From Rubripirellula tenax (lineage in GTDB: Bacteria > Planctomycetota > Planctomycetia > Pirellulales > Pirellulaceae): a stretch of 64,000 nucleotides of DNA. The DNA lies in the NCBI RefSeq assembly GCF_007860125.1, contig NZ_SJPW01000004.1, forward strand, positions 1 through 64,000, read 5' to 3'. The translations under genes and the position numbers were made by a program. Shown here in pieces: positions 1 to 7,876 of this stretch; positions within the stretch are counted from its first letter, which is position 1, and each line of letters opens with the position of its first letter. The notes beneath the pieces were generated by a model, which was not told where the DNA came from, made no database searches, and worked only from the letters and a program-made list of their open reading frames with translations.

Positions 1-868
1 GCGGGGCTAGACGGCGGGAAAAGAATGGTTTGGTACGGTGCCCGAACCGTCCAAGACGCAGGCGAAAAACCAAGTCGCGAGCGGGAACGCCGTAAAACAC
101 GGGATCAAACGCAAAAAGGCCGATGCGGGTGCATCGGCCTTTGGCGTTAAATGGTGGGCAGCAGCATTTCGCTACTGTCCACGAAGGCTCCCCCGGCAGG
201 AATAGCACGACCACCGAAAGCACGGCAGAAACGGACGTTTCCGACGCAGTGGGTGCAGTCTTGGGTGCAGCAAATCAGAGCGACGATTCGCTTCGCGAAT
301 TGATCGAGATTTGGGGCGAGGTTTCACCCGAGATTCAGCACGCGATTCTTACGATCGCTCGACAGAGCAGGACGAGTTGACAACGCTTGTTACGCTCCGC
401 GTTAAGAGCGTTCCGTCGCCAATTTCCAGGCGGCTGCAAGCCCCTCGGTGAGACCAAGTTGCTCAGCCCACTGATCGAGTTACTCTCGATCGACCCGCAG
501 GAATTTCTTTTCCTGTAGGCCGATCCGCTTGTTGCGAATCCGCCAACGCCCGGTCGCAAACAGCGCCGGGCGTAGGCGGGGTGATTCAGTTAGAACCCAA
601 GTGGGGCCAGCACGTGGCCGATCTCGAACTGGAAACCGTCGATCGATCGAGTGACCGCAAGCTAAAACATGTTGAACGGAAGATGAAAACGCAAACCGTC
701 CAATGAGGCCCGGACTCCAGCAAGTCAGTTTCGGATGTACGGCACAATCTGCAATCCGCCGCTCGCTGGTGCTTGACGGATTGCGGCATCAAGTGGAATC
801 GCGAAGGACAATGGAAAGAACGAAAAGATTTCCACGCCAAGCAGCCGCGATTCATTAAACTGCCACCC
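1..868. other. Gene-poor left edge with decayed ORFs and hairpins
   Basis: No gene recognised with confidence. A plus-strand frame at 123-380 (85 codons, starting inside a terminator-like hairpin) ends with an acidic, helical tail reading DSLRELIEIW and IQHAILTIAR. This has the look of the C-terminal tail of a larger planctomycete protein such as an integrase, but no catalytic motif is present. A second short plus-strand frame, GTG 581 to TGA 706 (41 residues, rich in Asp, Glu and Lys), also looks like a gene remnant. Strong hairpins lie at 118-139, 540-579 and 751-784. The whole stretch reads as decayed sequence. Confidence 0.4.
118..142. terminator. Hairpin resembling an intrinsic (bidirectional) terminator
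   Basis: A perfect 9-bp stem (GGCCGATGC at 118-126 with GCATCGGCC at 131-139) closes a GGGT tetraloop. It is preceded by AAAAA and followed by TTT, so it could terminate transcription from either side. The gene it would serve on the left lies outside the window. The T tract is short, so efficiency is uncertain. Confidence 0.5.
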
Positions 869-2620
869 ATGCGATATATATTTTTTTGTCCAACAATCTT
901 ATTTGGCTTGATCTGCGTTCCGCTTTTTCCAGCTCATTCAGACGAGCCCATCAGTGTTACCGGCGCACAAACATTCCTGACACGCCATCCGGACGCAGAT
1001 GCAAACAACGACGGAATACTCACTAGCGAAGAAGAGCGAGCTTACTCGCGTCAGCTTGCGATGGACGCCCTCGGTGGAGACTACCGCTATCACAAAACCA
1101 TGGTTCCCATGCGTGATGGGGTTCGATTGGCCACCGGTCTTTTCATCCCGACAAAGGCTGTTACGGAGAAGAGCAAACACTCCACCGTTCTTTGCCGTTC
1201 GGCATATGGCATTTGGGCTGCGGCGTTATTCGATAGCCAAAAGTTTGCCAACAAAGATCTGATCTACATCTGCCAGGACCTTCGCGGTGACGGGCAGTCG
1301 GAGGGGCATGGTACCGCCGATCTTTCCAGCTTCGACAACGAAATCAGCGACGGTTACGACACCATCGACTGGATCATCAATCAAGCTTGGTCCGACGGAA
1401 AGGTCGGCATGACCGGCCAGAGCGGCCACGGGTTTTCCGCCTACATGGCCTACCTCGCCAAGCACCCGAATCTGGTTGGTTGTGATACGAATATCAGCGG
1501 TGGCAGCGCTCACCTGTATTGGACGTTTCATAATGGAGTCAAACGTGAGATGTACTATGGATGGCTTGCTCAGCGCAACATCCCCATTCCACTCTGGCCC
1601 AAACCTAGCGTCGAACTTTTTGACCGAACCGCGTATCAGGAAACCCTGCGAGGTGCCGCCGATGGAAACGATACGGCATTCATCGCCCGCACCGGCTGGT
1701 ACGACATCTTTTCCGAATCCGCGATCGACTACTTTCAACGATTTGCCCAGCATGGCAAGGTCTTCGTTCAAATCGATGCGTCGGGCCATGGCAGGATGGC
1801 CGGCAAGCCCTACCCGGCCAAGCCGATTCCTGTGGAATGGGAGCTGCCGGCGTTGACACGCATCCTTGACGATCCACGTCAAAATACGCCTGAGCGTTCC
1901 TATATCGTTTACTACTTGATGGGCGACACGACCGATCCGACGGCACCCGGCAATGGCTACCGGATCACACACGCTTGGCCGGTCCCTCACGAACCGATCC
2001 GCTACTATTTGACATCCGATGGGACCGTTGGCACTGAGCGACCAACCGAAGGCCAAGCATCACGATCGTTCCGATACGACCCGCGAGACCCCGTCCCTTC
2101 GGCGGGCGGTGATGTTTTTATTCATGAAGGTGTCGGACCGAAGGATCAGCGTGTTCTGAAAGACCGCAATGACGTTCTTCATTTTACGTCGGCGCCGCTG
2201 ACCGAGCCGCTCGAGATCACCGGCAAGGTCCTCGCCGATCTGTACGTCAGTAGCGATGTCAGCGATACCACCTTCACGGCCAAGCTGGTCGACATTTATC
2301 CCGATGGCTACGAAGCCATTGTCCGAGATTCGATCATCATGGCCCGATTCCACCAGGGGTTCGACAAACAAGTCCCGATGCAAAAAGGGAAGGTATACAA
2401 GCTGACCATGGATATGTGGAGCACCGCATTGGTCTTCAACAAGGGGCACCGCCTCGGCGTTCAGATCTCCAGTAGCAATCATCCCAAATACGAAGTCCAC
2501 CCAAACACGTTCGAACCTTCGGAATCATTTGACCAGTCCCCCGTCGCGACCCACACCATCCATTTATCGTCGCAGCACCCATCCAATATCGTGCTTCCCG
2601 TCGTCAGCCGCGAAGAGTAG
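869..2620 (+). CDS. Secreted CocE/NonD family hydrolase with N-terminal EF-hand
   Basis: An alpha/beta hydrolase of the X-Pro dipeptidyl-peptidase / cocaine-esterase (CocE/NonD) family, 583 residues from the ATG at 869. This start gives a signal peptide (MRYIFFCPTILFGLICVPLFPA); an in-frame ATG at 773 only adds a non-signal extension. Residues 44-55 form a canonical EF-hand loop (DANNDGILTSEE). The hydrolase core follows, with nucleophile Ser185 in GQSGHG, likely Asp279 in GWYDIF and His307 in SGHG. The C-terminal third is the beta-sandwich typical of the family. It probably hydrolyses esters, amides or acyl-peptides outside the cytoplasm. It stands alone; its downstream neighbour is decayed. 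The family call is solid, the substrate unknown. Confidence 0.85.
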   Translation: MRYIFFCPTILFGLICVPLFPAHSDEPISVTGAQTFLTRHPDADANNDGILTSEEERAYSRQLAMDALGGDYRYHKTMVPMRDGVRLATGLFIPTKAVTEKSKHSTVLCRSAYGIWAAALFDSQKFANKDLIYICQDLRGDGQSEGHGTADLSSFDNEISDGYDTIDWIINQAWSDGKVGMTGQSGHGFSAYMAYLAKHPNLVGCDTNISGGSAHLYWTFHNGVKREMYYGWLAQRNIPIPLWPKPSVELFDRTAYQETLRGAADGNDTAFIARTGWYDIFSESAIDYFQRFAQHGKVFVQIDASGHGRMAGKPYPAKPIPVEWELPALTRILDDPRQNTPERSYIVYYLMGDTTDPTAPGNGYRITHAWPVPHEPIRYYLTSDGTVGTERPTEGQASRSFRYDPRDPVPSAGGDVFIHEGVGPKDQRVLKDRNDVLHFTSAPLTEPLEITGKVLADLYVSSDVSDTTFTAKLVDIYPDGYEAIVRDSIIMARFHQGFDKQVPMQKGKVYKLTMDMWSTALVFNKGHRLGVQISSSNHPKYEVHPNTFEPSESFDQSPVATHTIHLSSQHPSNIVLPVVSREE

Positions 2621-2662
2621 GCCGAGAGAGAAAAGGCGTCGTTTCGAAAAAATGCTTCAGGG

Positions 2663-2878
2663 ATGAATGGCACTGCCCGTTGGTTCAGGTGCAGCGAAAG
2701 ACGGGTTCCGATTCGTTGGGTGCACGTTCGTGACCTTGATGGTAGGCATCGCGACGAGCACTTCTTCACCACTGATACCTCGATGTCGGCCGGCGAGGTG
2801 ATCGGGAAACACTTGACTGCTAAGGCGGATCGGCGAGCACCTTTCCCGTTCGGTCGTCGACGCGGTGCATGCGATTGA
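2663..2878 (+). pseudogene. Relic of a DDE transposase
   Basis: The plus-strand frame reads GTARWFRCSERRVPIRWVHV and continues with RDLDGRHRDEHFFTTD. This matches my memory of an internal segment of IS701/IS4-like DDE transposases (typically GTA-W-x...VPIRWV-x-x-RD...TD), just upstream of where the catalytic Glu region would be. Homology appears to end near 2810 (AGEVIG); the rest to 2878 is unrelated. No start region or complete catalytic triad is present and no terminal repeats were found, so it is a fragment of about 50 codons. Confidence 0.5.
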
Positions 2879-3263
2879 CACCTCCGAACGCACCATCGCC
2901 GGATTTCAGCGAGACCAACCAATAGGGGGCGTCAGGCACATTCGCGGCCACCATCGCGCGAAGGACAGCCAGATCATGCACACCGTTCTCGCTATACAAC
3001 TTCGCATAGAACTCTTTTTCCCGACGAATCTTCGCCGAGTCAAAAAATACCGCCGAACACTTAGTGCCGGGCGGAATTTCACCAAGGTGTTCAATGACAA
3101 TCATGATTGCCGCCTTCTGGTCGATTTCCCGTTTCGTCAACTCTTGCTCCCAACCCTTGACACTTGCATCGCTGAAAACCATCGCTTGCCGCACAATCGA
3201 TGCGGACTCGCAGTCTACCTCAAAGCGATTGTTCGTTTCCGTGGATCTCGTGGATGCGTCCAC
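2820..3263 (-). CDS. Hypothetical protein, possibly truncated at its 5' end
   Basis: A minus-strand frame of 147 codons starting at a GTG inside the EF-G fragment. The first dozen codons are that fragment read in another frame. From about residue 12 ([20 protein letters not shown]) the composition looks like a real soluble protein, with balanced charge and helical stretches, ending KVLADPP. I do not recognise the family. The simplest reading is the body of a hypothetical gene that lost its own start when joined to the 5' end of an EF-G gene. It could also be a small intact gene with a later start. Confidence 0.35.
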   Translation of the reverse strand: MDASTRSTETNNRFEVDCESASIVRQAMVFSDASVKGWEQELTKREIDQKAAIMIVIEHLGEIPPGTKCSAVFFDSAKIRREKEFYAKLYSENGVHDLAVLRAMVAANVPDAPYWLVSLKSGDGAFGGVNRMHRVDDRTGKVLADPP

Positions 3264-3354
3264 AGTAAAAAAGTATCCGCTCGGTCAACGTCGTTTTACC
3301 CGAGTCGATATGAGCTGAGATGCCGATATTTCGAAGGCGTTCAATTCTGGTCAT
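3220..3354 (-). pseudogene. fusA: Truncated elongation factor G, first 44 codons only
   Basis: Reading from ATG 3354 the peptide is [20 protein letters not shown] followed by [19 protein letters not shown]. This is unmistakably the N-terminus of elongation factor G, with the G1/P-loop AHIDSGKT at residues 14-21. Homology stops after GRIHEIHG; the frame then runs NEQSL and terminates. The remaining roughly 650 residues (G2-G5, domains II-V) are absent. It cannot encode a working translocase. The frame remains open upstream of the ATG for 18 codons. It probably arose by duplication and deletion of a chromosomal fusA copy. Confidence 0.85.
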
Positions 3355-3849
3355 GAGAACATTCTCTATATTCGGTTTTGTCAGATGTGTTGAATGAATC
3401 GCAGCCAAGATGGTTCTCGTTCGCAGTCACACTGATTTTGCGGTAGCGAAACGCAACCTGCCTGCGATTCAGCGCGCTAGACTATCGCGGCGCGATCAGC
3501 AACCATTTGAGTGGCGCCACCACCGAAAAGAGAATTGCAATTGCTATAGAACCGCACGGCCAAATCCAAAAAAACGAGAAGGTTCCACAAGAACCAACCT
3601 GCTAGATACACCGGTGACCAAAAAGTTCGATAGCTCTCGGAGACTTGCACGAACCACGGCTGTGTCGCGTCGACGTTCACTTGCGCTTCGCAACTCACCA
3701 ATTCATCAAACCGATCGTGCCGTTACGCTTATTGGTTGTCGGTTACATTGTGTACCCAGCCAATACGAATCACTCCCGAGAGCGAGATTCCGAGGTTACT
3801 TCGCGGAATGCCAGCGGGGCAACAGGCGTTCTCTCGCCTTACAAAAATC
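3355..3849. other. Intergenic region without a confident gene
   Basis: No recognised gene. The only coding-like frame is on the minus strand (3701 down to 3477, TTG start, 74 residues). It contains a hydrophobic segment, SPVYLAGWFLWNLLVFLDLA, that could span a membrane. It lacks a good start and family resemblance, so I do not call it. The leader of the EF-G fragment lies at the left end and the 5' region of the VF530-like gene at the right. Confidence 0.3.
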
Positions 3850-4158
3850 ATGAATCCATCCCAACCCAACAATCCACTGCACGGTGTCACGCTCAAAGCG
3901 ATCCTTGAGTACTTGGTCGCGGAGTACGGTTGGGAGCGGCTAGGCGAACGGATCAACATCCATTGCTTTACCTACGAGCCGAGCATCAACAGCAGCCTGA
4001 AATTTCTTCGCAAGACCGACTGGGCCCGGGCAAAGGTCGAACGACTGTACTTGGACTCGATCAGCTACGACAAGCGGAAGGGCAAGCACAAAACGAGCGA
4101 CGGTGACGAAAAAAACGAAATGGGCAGCGTTTGGGATCGAGCGCGCAGGGACGAATGA
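3850..4158 (+). CDS. VF530 family putative DNA-binding protein
   Basis: A 102-residue protein from the ATG at 3850 ([20 protein letters not shown]). It carries the VF530 signature in full: [38 protein letters not shown] and a C-terminal LYLD. VF530 proteins are small alpha-helical proteins with a presumed DNA-binding fold and no defined role. A longer in-frame ATG at 3736 adds 38 residues not expected for the family, so the later start is chosen. The C-terminal tail ([18 protein letters not shown]) is charged and probably disordered. The stop lies just before the ATPase gene. Confidence 0.8.
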   Translation: MNPSQPNNPLHGVTLKAILEYLVAEYGWERLGERINIHCFTYEPSINSSLKFLRKTDWARAKVERLYLDSISYDKRKGKHKTSDGDEKNEMGSVWDRARRDE

Positions 4159-4352
4159 AGATCGCCGGAGGCCTTCATGACGTTTCGCAGACACATGAAC
4201 AGGATCGCAGGGCGAAGGCGGAGGCAATCCGGCTTTCGTGCCGGCAGAGGCAAGGCCAGAAAGAGTTTGGTGGTGACAATGTCCTTTCCGGTGGTGGTAA
4301 ACTCTTTGGCGATGCGAGTACCGTTTCAATTCTAAAAGCTGCCGCGAATAAC

Positions 4353-5471
4353 GTGATCGACCGCATTGCCATCTCCGGATACCGATCAATCCGTTCGATC
4401 ATCCTGCGGCTTGGACAGTTGAACGTGGTGACGGGCGCGAACGGGTCGGGCAAGTCAAATTTGTACCGGGCGTTGCGTTTGATCGCGGATGCCGCCGATG
4501 GACGGCTCGCCGAATCGCTGGCTCGTGAAGGTGGGTTTGGTTCGGTGCGTTGGGCGGGACCGAAGAAGAGTGGCAATGATCCGGTGAGTCTGCGATTGGG
4601 TTTTACCGCTGATCCACTGAGTTACTGTTTCGACCTGGGGCTACCGCAACCGAGCGAATCGATGTTCGGCGGCGATCCGGAAATGAAACGCGAGTGCCTT
4701 TGGCGCGGCATCGGAATGGACGCAAAAAATCTTTGCGCGGACCGACGCGTGGGAACCCTTCGGTGTCGTGGCGCGAAGGGCAAGTGGCAAGACATTGACG
4801 TCCCATTACCCCGCCAGTCGAGCATGTTGTCGGAGTACGCCGACCCGTTAGCCGCGCCGGAGTTGATTCTGATACGCGAGACGCTTCGCCGTTGGCGTTT
4901 CTATGACACATTCCGTGTCGATGCTCTGTCACCGGCTCGGCGAGCATGTGCCGCGACGTTCACTCCGATCATGGCCAGCGATGGTGCCGACGTGCCCGCG
5001 GCCATTCAGACGATTCGTGAGATCGGTGATCGCGCGAGACTCGACCACACCATCGGTGACGCCTTTCCAGGTTCGGAGATCCGCATCTTTGGCACCGATG
5101 CCGGGATGCAATTAAGCCTCAAACAATCGGGGATGCTTCGCGATCTATCAGCCGCTGAACTATCCGATGGAACACTTCGATTTCTGTTGCTTGCCGCCGC
5201 TCTGCTGACGCCTCGGCCGCCGGAGTTGATGGTACTGAACGAACCCGAAAACAGTTTGCATCCCGATTTGATTGCCCCGCTTGCCCGCTTGATCGCTCTC
5301 GCCGCCGAGAACAGCCAAGTGATCGTGGTCAGTCACAACGCAGTCTTGGTCGACGAACTGGAGGCCGACGAAATCTGCGTTCCCATTCACCTGGAGAAGT
5401 CGGCGGGCGAAACGGTCTTACAAGACGCCGATTTGCTGAGCCAGTACGGGTGGAAATGGCCCGGTCGATAG
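4353..5471 (+). CDS. AAA family ATPase, COG4637/RecF-like
   Basis: A predicted ABC/RecF-type ATPase of about 372 residues. Residues 1-40 carry RIAISGYRSIR, then the Walker A loop GANGSGKS at 28-35. Near the C-terminus are the Walker B/signature region LMVLNEPENSLHPDLIAPLA and the H-loop VVSHNAVLVDEL. This layout matches the stand-alone COG4637 (AAA_21) family, whose function is unknown. I choose the GTG at 4353 because homologous proteins begin about there; in-frame ATGs at 4131 and 4155 would add a low-complexity leader, the former overlapping the preceding gene. No nuclease or other effector partner is adjacent, so a defence role is not supported. Confidence 0.75.
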   Translation: MIDRIAISGYRSIRSIILRLGQLNVVTGANGSGKSNLYRALRLIADAADGRLAESLAREGGFGSVRWAGPKKSGNDPVSLRLGFTADPLSYCFDLGLPQPSESMFGGDPEMKRECLWRGIGMDAKNLCADRRVGTLRCRGAKGKWQDIDVPLPRQSSMLSEYADPLAAPELILIRETLRRWRFYDTFRVDALSPARRACAATFTPIMASDGADVPAAIQTIREIGDRARLDHTIGDAFPGSEIRIFGTDAGMQLSLKQSGMLRDLSAAELSDGTLRFLLLAAALLTPRPPELMVLNEPENSLHPDLIAPLARLIALAAENSQVIVVSHNAVLVDELEADEICVPIHLEKSAGETVLQDADLLSQYGWKWPGR

Positions 5472-5606
5472 GGGTTTTCGCTTGTAAATGCCGGAGTGAT
5501 TTCCGAGCAAGCCCAAAGCCTCCTCCGATCCTTTCGCAGAAAAATCCGAAATTCTTAGTCATGAATGGGCTCGCCCGGATAAGTACAGATAGCGAGCATT
5601 CTTTCG

Positions 5607-6140
5607 ATGGAGAAACGTGTGGACGAGACGACCCGACAGGCAACACGGCAATGGACGCTGGCTCAGCCGGCGGTTTCGGCATTTGTCACGTCGGTTGTCC
5701 GCGATTTTCGTGACCGCGACGATGTGCTGCAAGACGTCGCCGTGGCAGTGATCGAATCCTTTGACTCCTACGACCCAAACTTTCCGTTTGTTGCCTGGGC
5801 GATCGGCGTCGCCCGCAATCAGGTGGGACTGTATTTACGGGGAAGACGGCGCGACCGATTGGTGTTCGATGACGATACAGTGGCGTCGCTCGCGATTGCC
5901 ATTGCTGACGTAGCACACGAAGAATCTGCTCGCATGGAACACCTAGACGACTGCATCCATTCCATGGAAAGCCGGGCGCGGTTATTGCTTGAACTGCGAT
6001 ACAAGCACGACATGAAGCCGGCCGCGATCGCAGGTCGCGTTGACATGACGGCGAATGCGGTCGCCAAGGCACTGCAGCGAGTTCGCGACCGGTTGCGCGA
6101 GTGTGTCGATCAAAAACACTCACAGGCGGGTGCTTCATGA
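5607..6140 (+). CDS. ECF-type sigma-70 family RNA polymerase sigma factor
   Basis: A 177-residue sigma factor. Region 2 is visible around residues 25-75 (VVRDFRDRDDVLQDVAVAVI, then FPFVAWAIGVARNQV). Region 4 is a helix-turn-helix at about 115-165 (LLLELRYKHDMKPAAIAGRV, then TANAVAKALQRVRDRLRECV). Size and architecture fit the extracytoplasmic-function class of planctomycetes. It is the first gene of a plus-strand operon: its TGA overlaps the ATG of the next gene (ATGA at 6137-6140). That neighbour is a single-span membrane protein, the usual partner controlling such a sigma factor. It probably directs transcription of its own operon. Confidence 0.85.
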   Translation: MEKRVDETTRQATRQWTLAQPAVSAFVTSVVRDFRDRDDVLQDVAVAVIESFDSYDPNFPFVAWAIGVARNQVGLYLRGRRRDRLVFDDDTVASLAIAIADVAHEESARMEHLDDCIHSMESRARLLLELRYKHDMKPAAIAGRVDMTANAVAKALQRVRDRLRECVDQKHSQAGAS

Positions 6141-7138
6141 GCCCCGACGTTCACAATCTGGTCGACGGGTATTTCGACGATTCGCTGTCCGATCAACAGT
6201 CGCAGCAGCTTAGTCGTTGGATCAACGCCGACCCCATGCACGCTCGACAGTTTGCGTCGGCTTTGATGCTGCATGACCGGTTGCGAAATCAGTTCAACGC
6301 TAACGACGAACATGCGGGCCAAGAACTCGGTGAGCCACCTGTTGTCTCGCTGGCAAAAAGTTTCGATGGCGGGTCGCGAATGAAACCACGACTCGTGTGG
6401 GCGACGACGGCGTGCCTTGTATTGCTATCCACATTCCTGTTTTGGCAAACCTTGGGAACGTCAACTGCGTCCGCAGCTATCCTTGAGCTCAATCGAATCA
6501 TGGCTGCGAACGACCGTTCCCTGGATCGTACGTTTGCGATCTCGGTCCAGACGACAAGCATTCCTCTGCGAGACCCAGGACGATATTCTCCAGAACATGG
6601 ACGTCCACCAAAACCTTCGCTCGACCAAGCCATCTTGGATGTGCGTGGTTCGGATCAGTTCGTTCTGCAGCGGAAGACCGTGCAAGGCGAACGGTTCATC
6701 ACCGGAAGCAACGGCGTCACCAGTTGGGCCGTTCGACCTGATGGCCCCGTTCGATTCAGCCATGATTTAACGCGATTCAATCGAGACGTACCCGGACACG
6801 AATACGCGTTGCCAATCAACAACCTTCACGATGGTCTGGGTGCATTGCGGACCGCTTACGACCTGGAATTGCTGCCTGCGGACGCGGGCGAACCGGATGG
6901 CGGCCAGACCCGGCGGATGCTTGCTGTGAAAAAGCATGGGTATAGGGGGCCTGCTGAAGTCGAAATCACTTACGCCGCATCGAGTGGTCAGATCCGCCAA
7001 GTACGGTTCTTCGAGATGCCCTACGGGCCCGAGGATGTCACGCTGACGATGACTCTGGTCGACGATCATGCACTTCCCGCAGATCATTTTGATTATCAAT
7101 CCCATCATGAACCCCATCGCAACGTGGAATTCGAGTAG
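6137..7138 (+). CDS. Single-span anti-sigma-factor-like protein
   Basis: A 333-residue protein starting at the ATG overlapping the sigma stop codon. The N-terminal 80 residues are cytoplasmic-like (MSPDVHNLVDGYFDDSLSDQ, then QQLSRWINADPMHARQFASA), resembling the short helical anti-sigma modules in FecR-type planctomycete proteins. One membrane helix follows at about 86-103 (LVWATTACLVLLSTFLFW). The remaining 230 residues are probably periplasmic, mostly beta-rich, with no named domain. No HxxxCxxC zinc motif is present. Position and topology suggest it holds the sigma factor at the membrane until an envelope signal arrives. This is inferred from context. Confidence 0.65.
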   Translation: MSPDVHNLVDGYFDDSLSDQQSQQLSRWINADPMHARQFASALMLHDRLRNQFNANDEHAGQELGEPPVVSLAKSFDGGSRMKPRLVWATTACLVLLSTFLFWQTLGTSTASAAILELNRIMAANDRSLDRTFAISVQTTSIPLRDPGRYSPEHGRPPKPSLDQAILDVRGSDQFVLQRKTVQGERFITGSNGVTSWAVRPDGPVRFSHDLTRFNRDVPGHEYALPINNLHDGLGALRTAYDLELLPADAGEPDGGQTRRMLAVKKHGYRGPAEVEITYAASSGQIRQVRFFEMPYGPEDVTLTMTLVDDHALPADHFDYQSHHEPHRNVEFE

Positions 7139-7876
7139 ATGACAAAGAAACAAACCTCGGTCTTGATTGTTGGAGTCGCCACCTTTGTTGGCGCGGTGGT
7201 CGTGGCCCAATACGCATGGCTATCGCCCGCGTTCAGCCAAGCTCCTGGAGGTAAGATTGGCAAGCCGCGAATCAGTGACACGGTGAAAGCGAACATGTAC
7301 GCTGACAATTGGTTTGTCTTGTACATCAATGGCGAACTGACGGCGGTCGACTCGATCAAATTCATGCCGCACAACGTCGTCTCAGTCGACATCCTTCCGG
7401 CATATCCGATGACGATTGCCGTGATGGCGAAAGACAACGCGGATGCCAAGACCGGGATGGAATACGCCAACACCAACATCGGGGATGCTGGTTTCATTTT
7501 GAAGTTCGGCGATGGCACGGTCACCAACGCCAACTGGAAAGCCAAAGCGTACTCTCGCGGGCCAATCGATCACGACATGAAGAACCCGCGTGTCGAAACA
7601 TCGCCAATCCCCGAGGACTGGACCACCGTCGACTTTGACGACACTTCTTGGGGAAACGCCAAGGTGTACACACAGCAGCAAGTGGGGCCCAAAGAACCGT
7701 TTTTTGAACACGACTTTCAAGGTGCTCAATTCATTTGGACCGACGACATCGAACTCGACAACACGGTCATCTTTCGGCACGTCGTGACCACACCGCCCGA
7801 CGGAAAATCACGTCCCGATTTCACGAACCTCAACAACATCGTTCCCGACGGACCGCCCAGGAAACCACGCTCATGA
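7139..7876 (+). CDS. Secreted beta-sandwich protein of unknown function
   Basis: A 245-residue exported protein; the ATG directly follows the previous stop (TAGATG). A hydrophobic segment at residues 7-27 (SVLIVGVATFVGAVVVAQYA) serves as signal peptide or anchor. The rest looks like a galactose-binding-like sandwich: DNWFVLYINGELTAVDSIKF in the first half, and WTTVDFDDTSWGNAKVY in the second, a pattern common in lectin-like domains of glycosidases. The proline-rich C-terminus overlaps the next gene by ATGA. I do not recognise a family. It lies between the anti-sigma-like gene and the YHYH gene, implying co-translation and an extracytoplasmic role. Confidence 0.55.
   Translation: MTKKQTSVLIVGVATFVGAVVVAQYAWLSPAFSQAPGGKIGKPRISDTVKANMYADNWFVLYINGELTAVDSIKFMPHNVVSVDILPAYPMTIAVMAKDNADAKTGMEYANTNIGDAGFILKFGDGTVTNANWKAKAYSRGPIDHDMKNPRVETSPIPEDWTTVDFDDTSWGNAKVYTQQQVGPKEPFFEHDFQGAQFIWTDDIELDNTVIFRHVVTTPPDGKSRPDFTNLNNIVPDGPPRKPRS

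Noticed and set aside
3477-3701. 74-codon minus-strand frame with a hydrophobic segment
   Set aside because: TTG start without ribosome-binding site, in a stretch of decayed sequence; the membrane-like segment alone is not enough.
4353-5471. RecF-like ATPase considered as part of an anti-phage (OLD/Gabija-like) system
   Set aside because: No TOPRIM domain in the protein and no helicase, nuclease or reverse transcriptase next to it.
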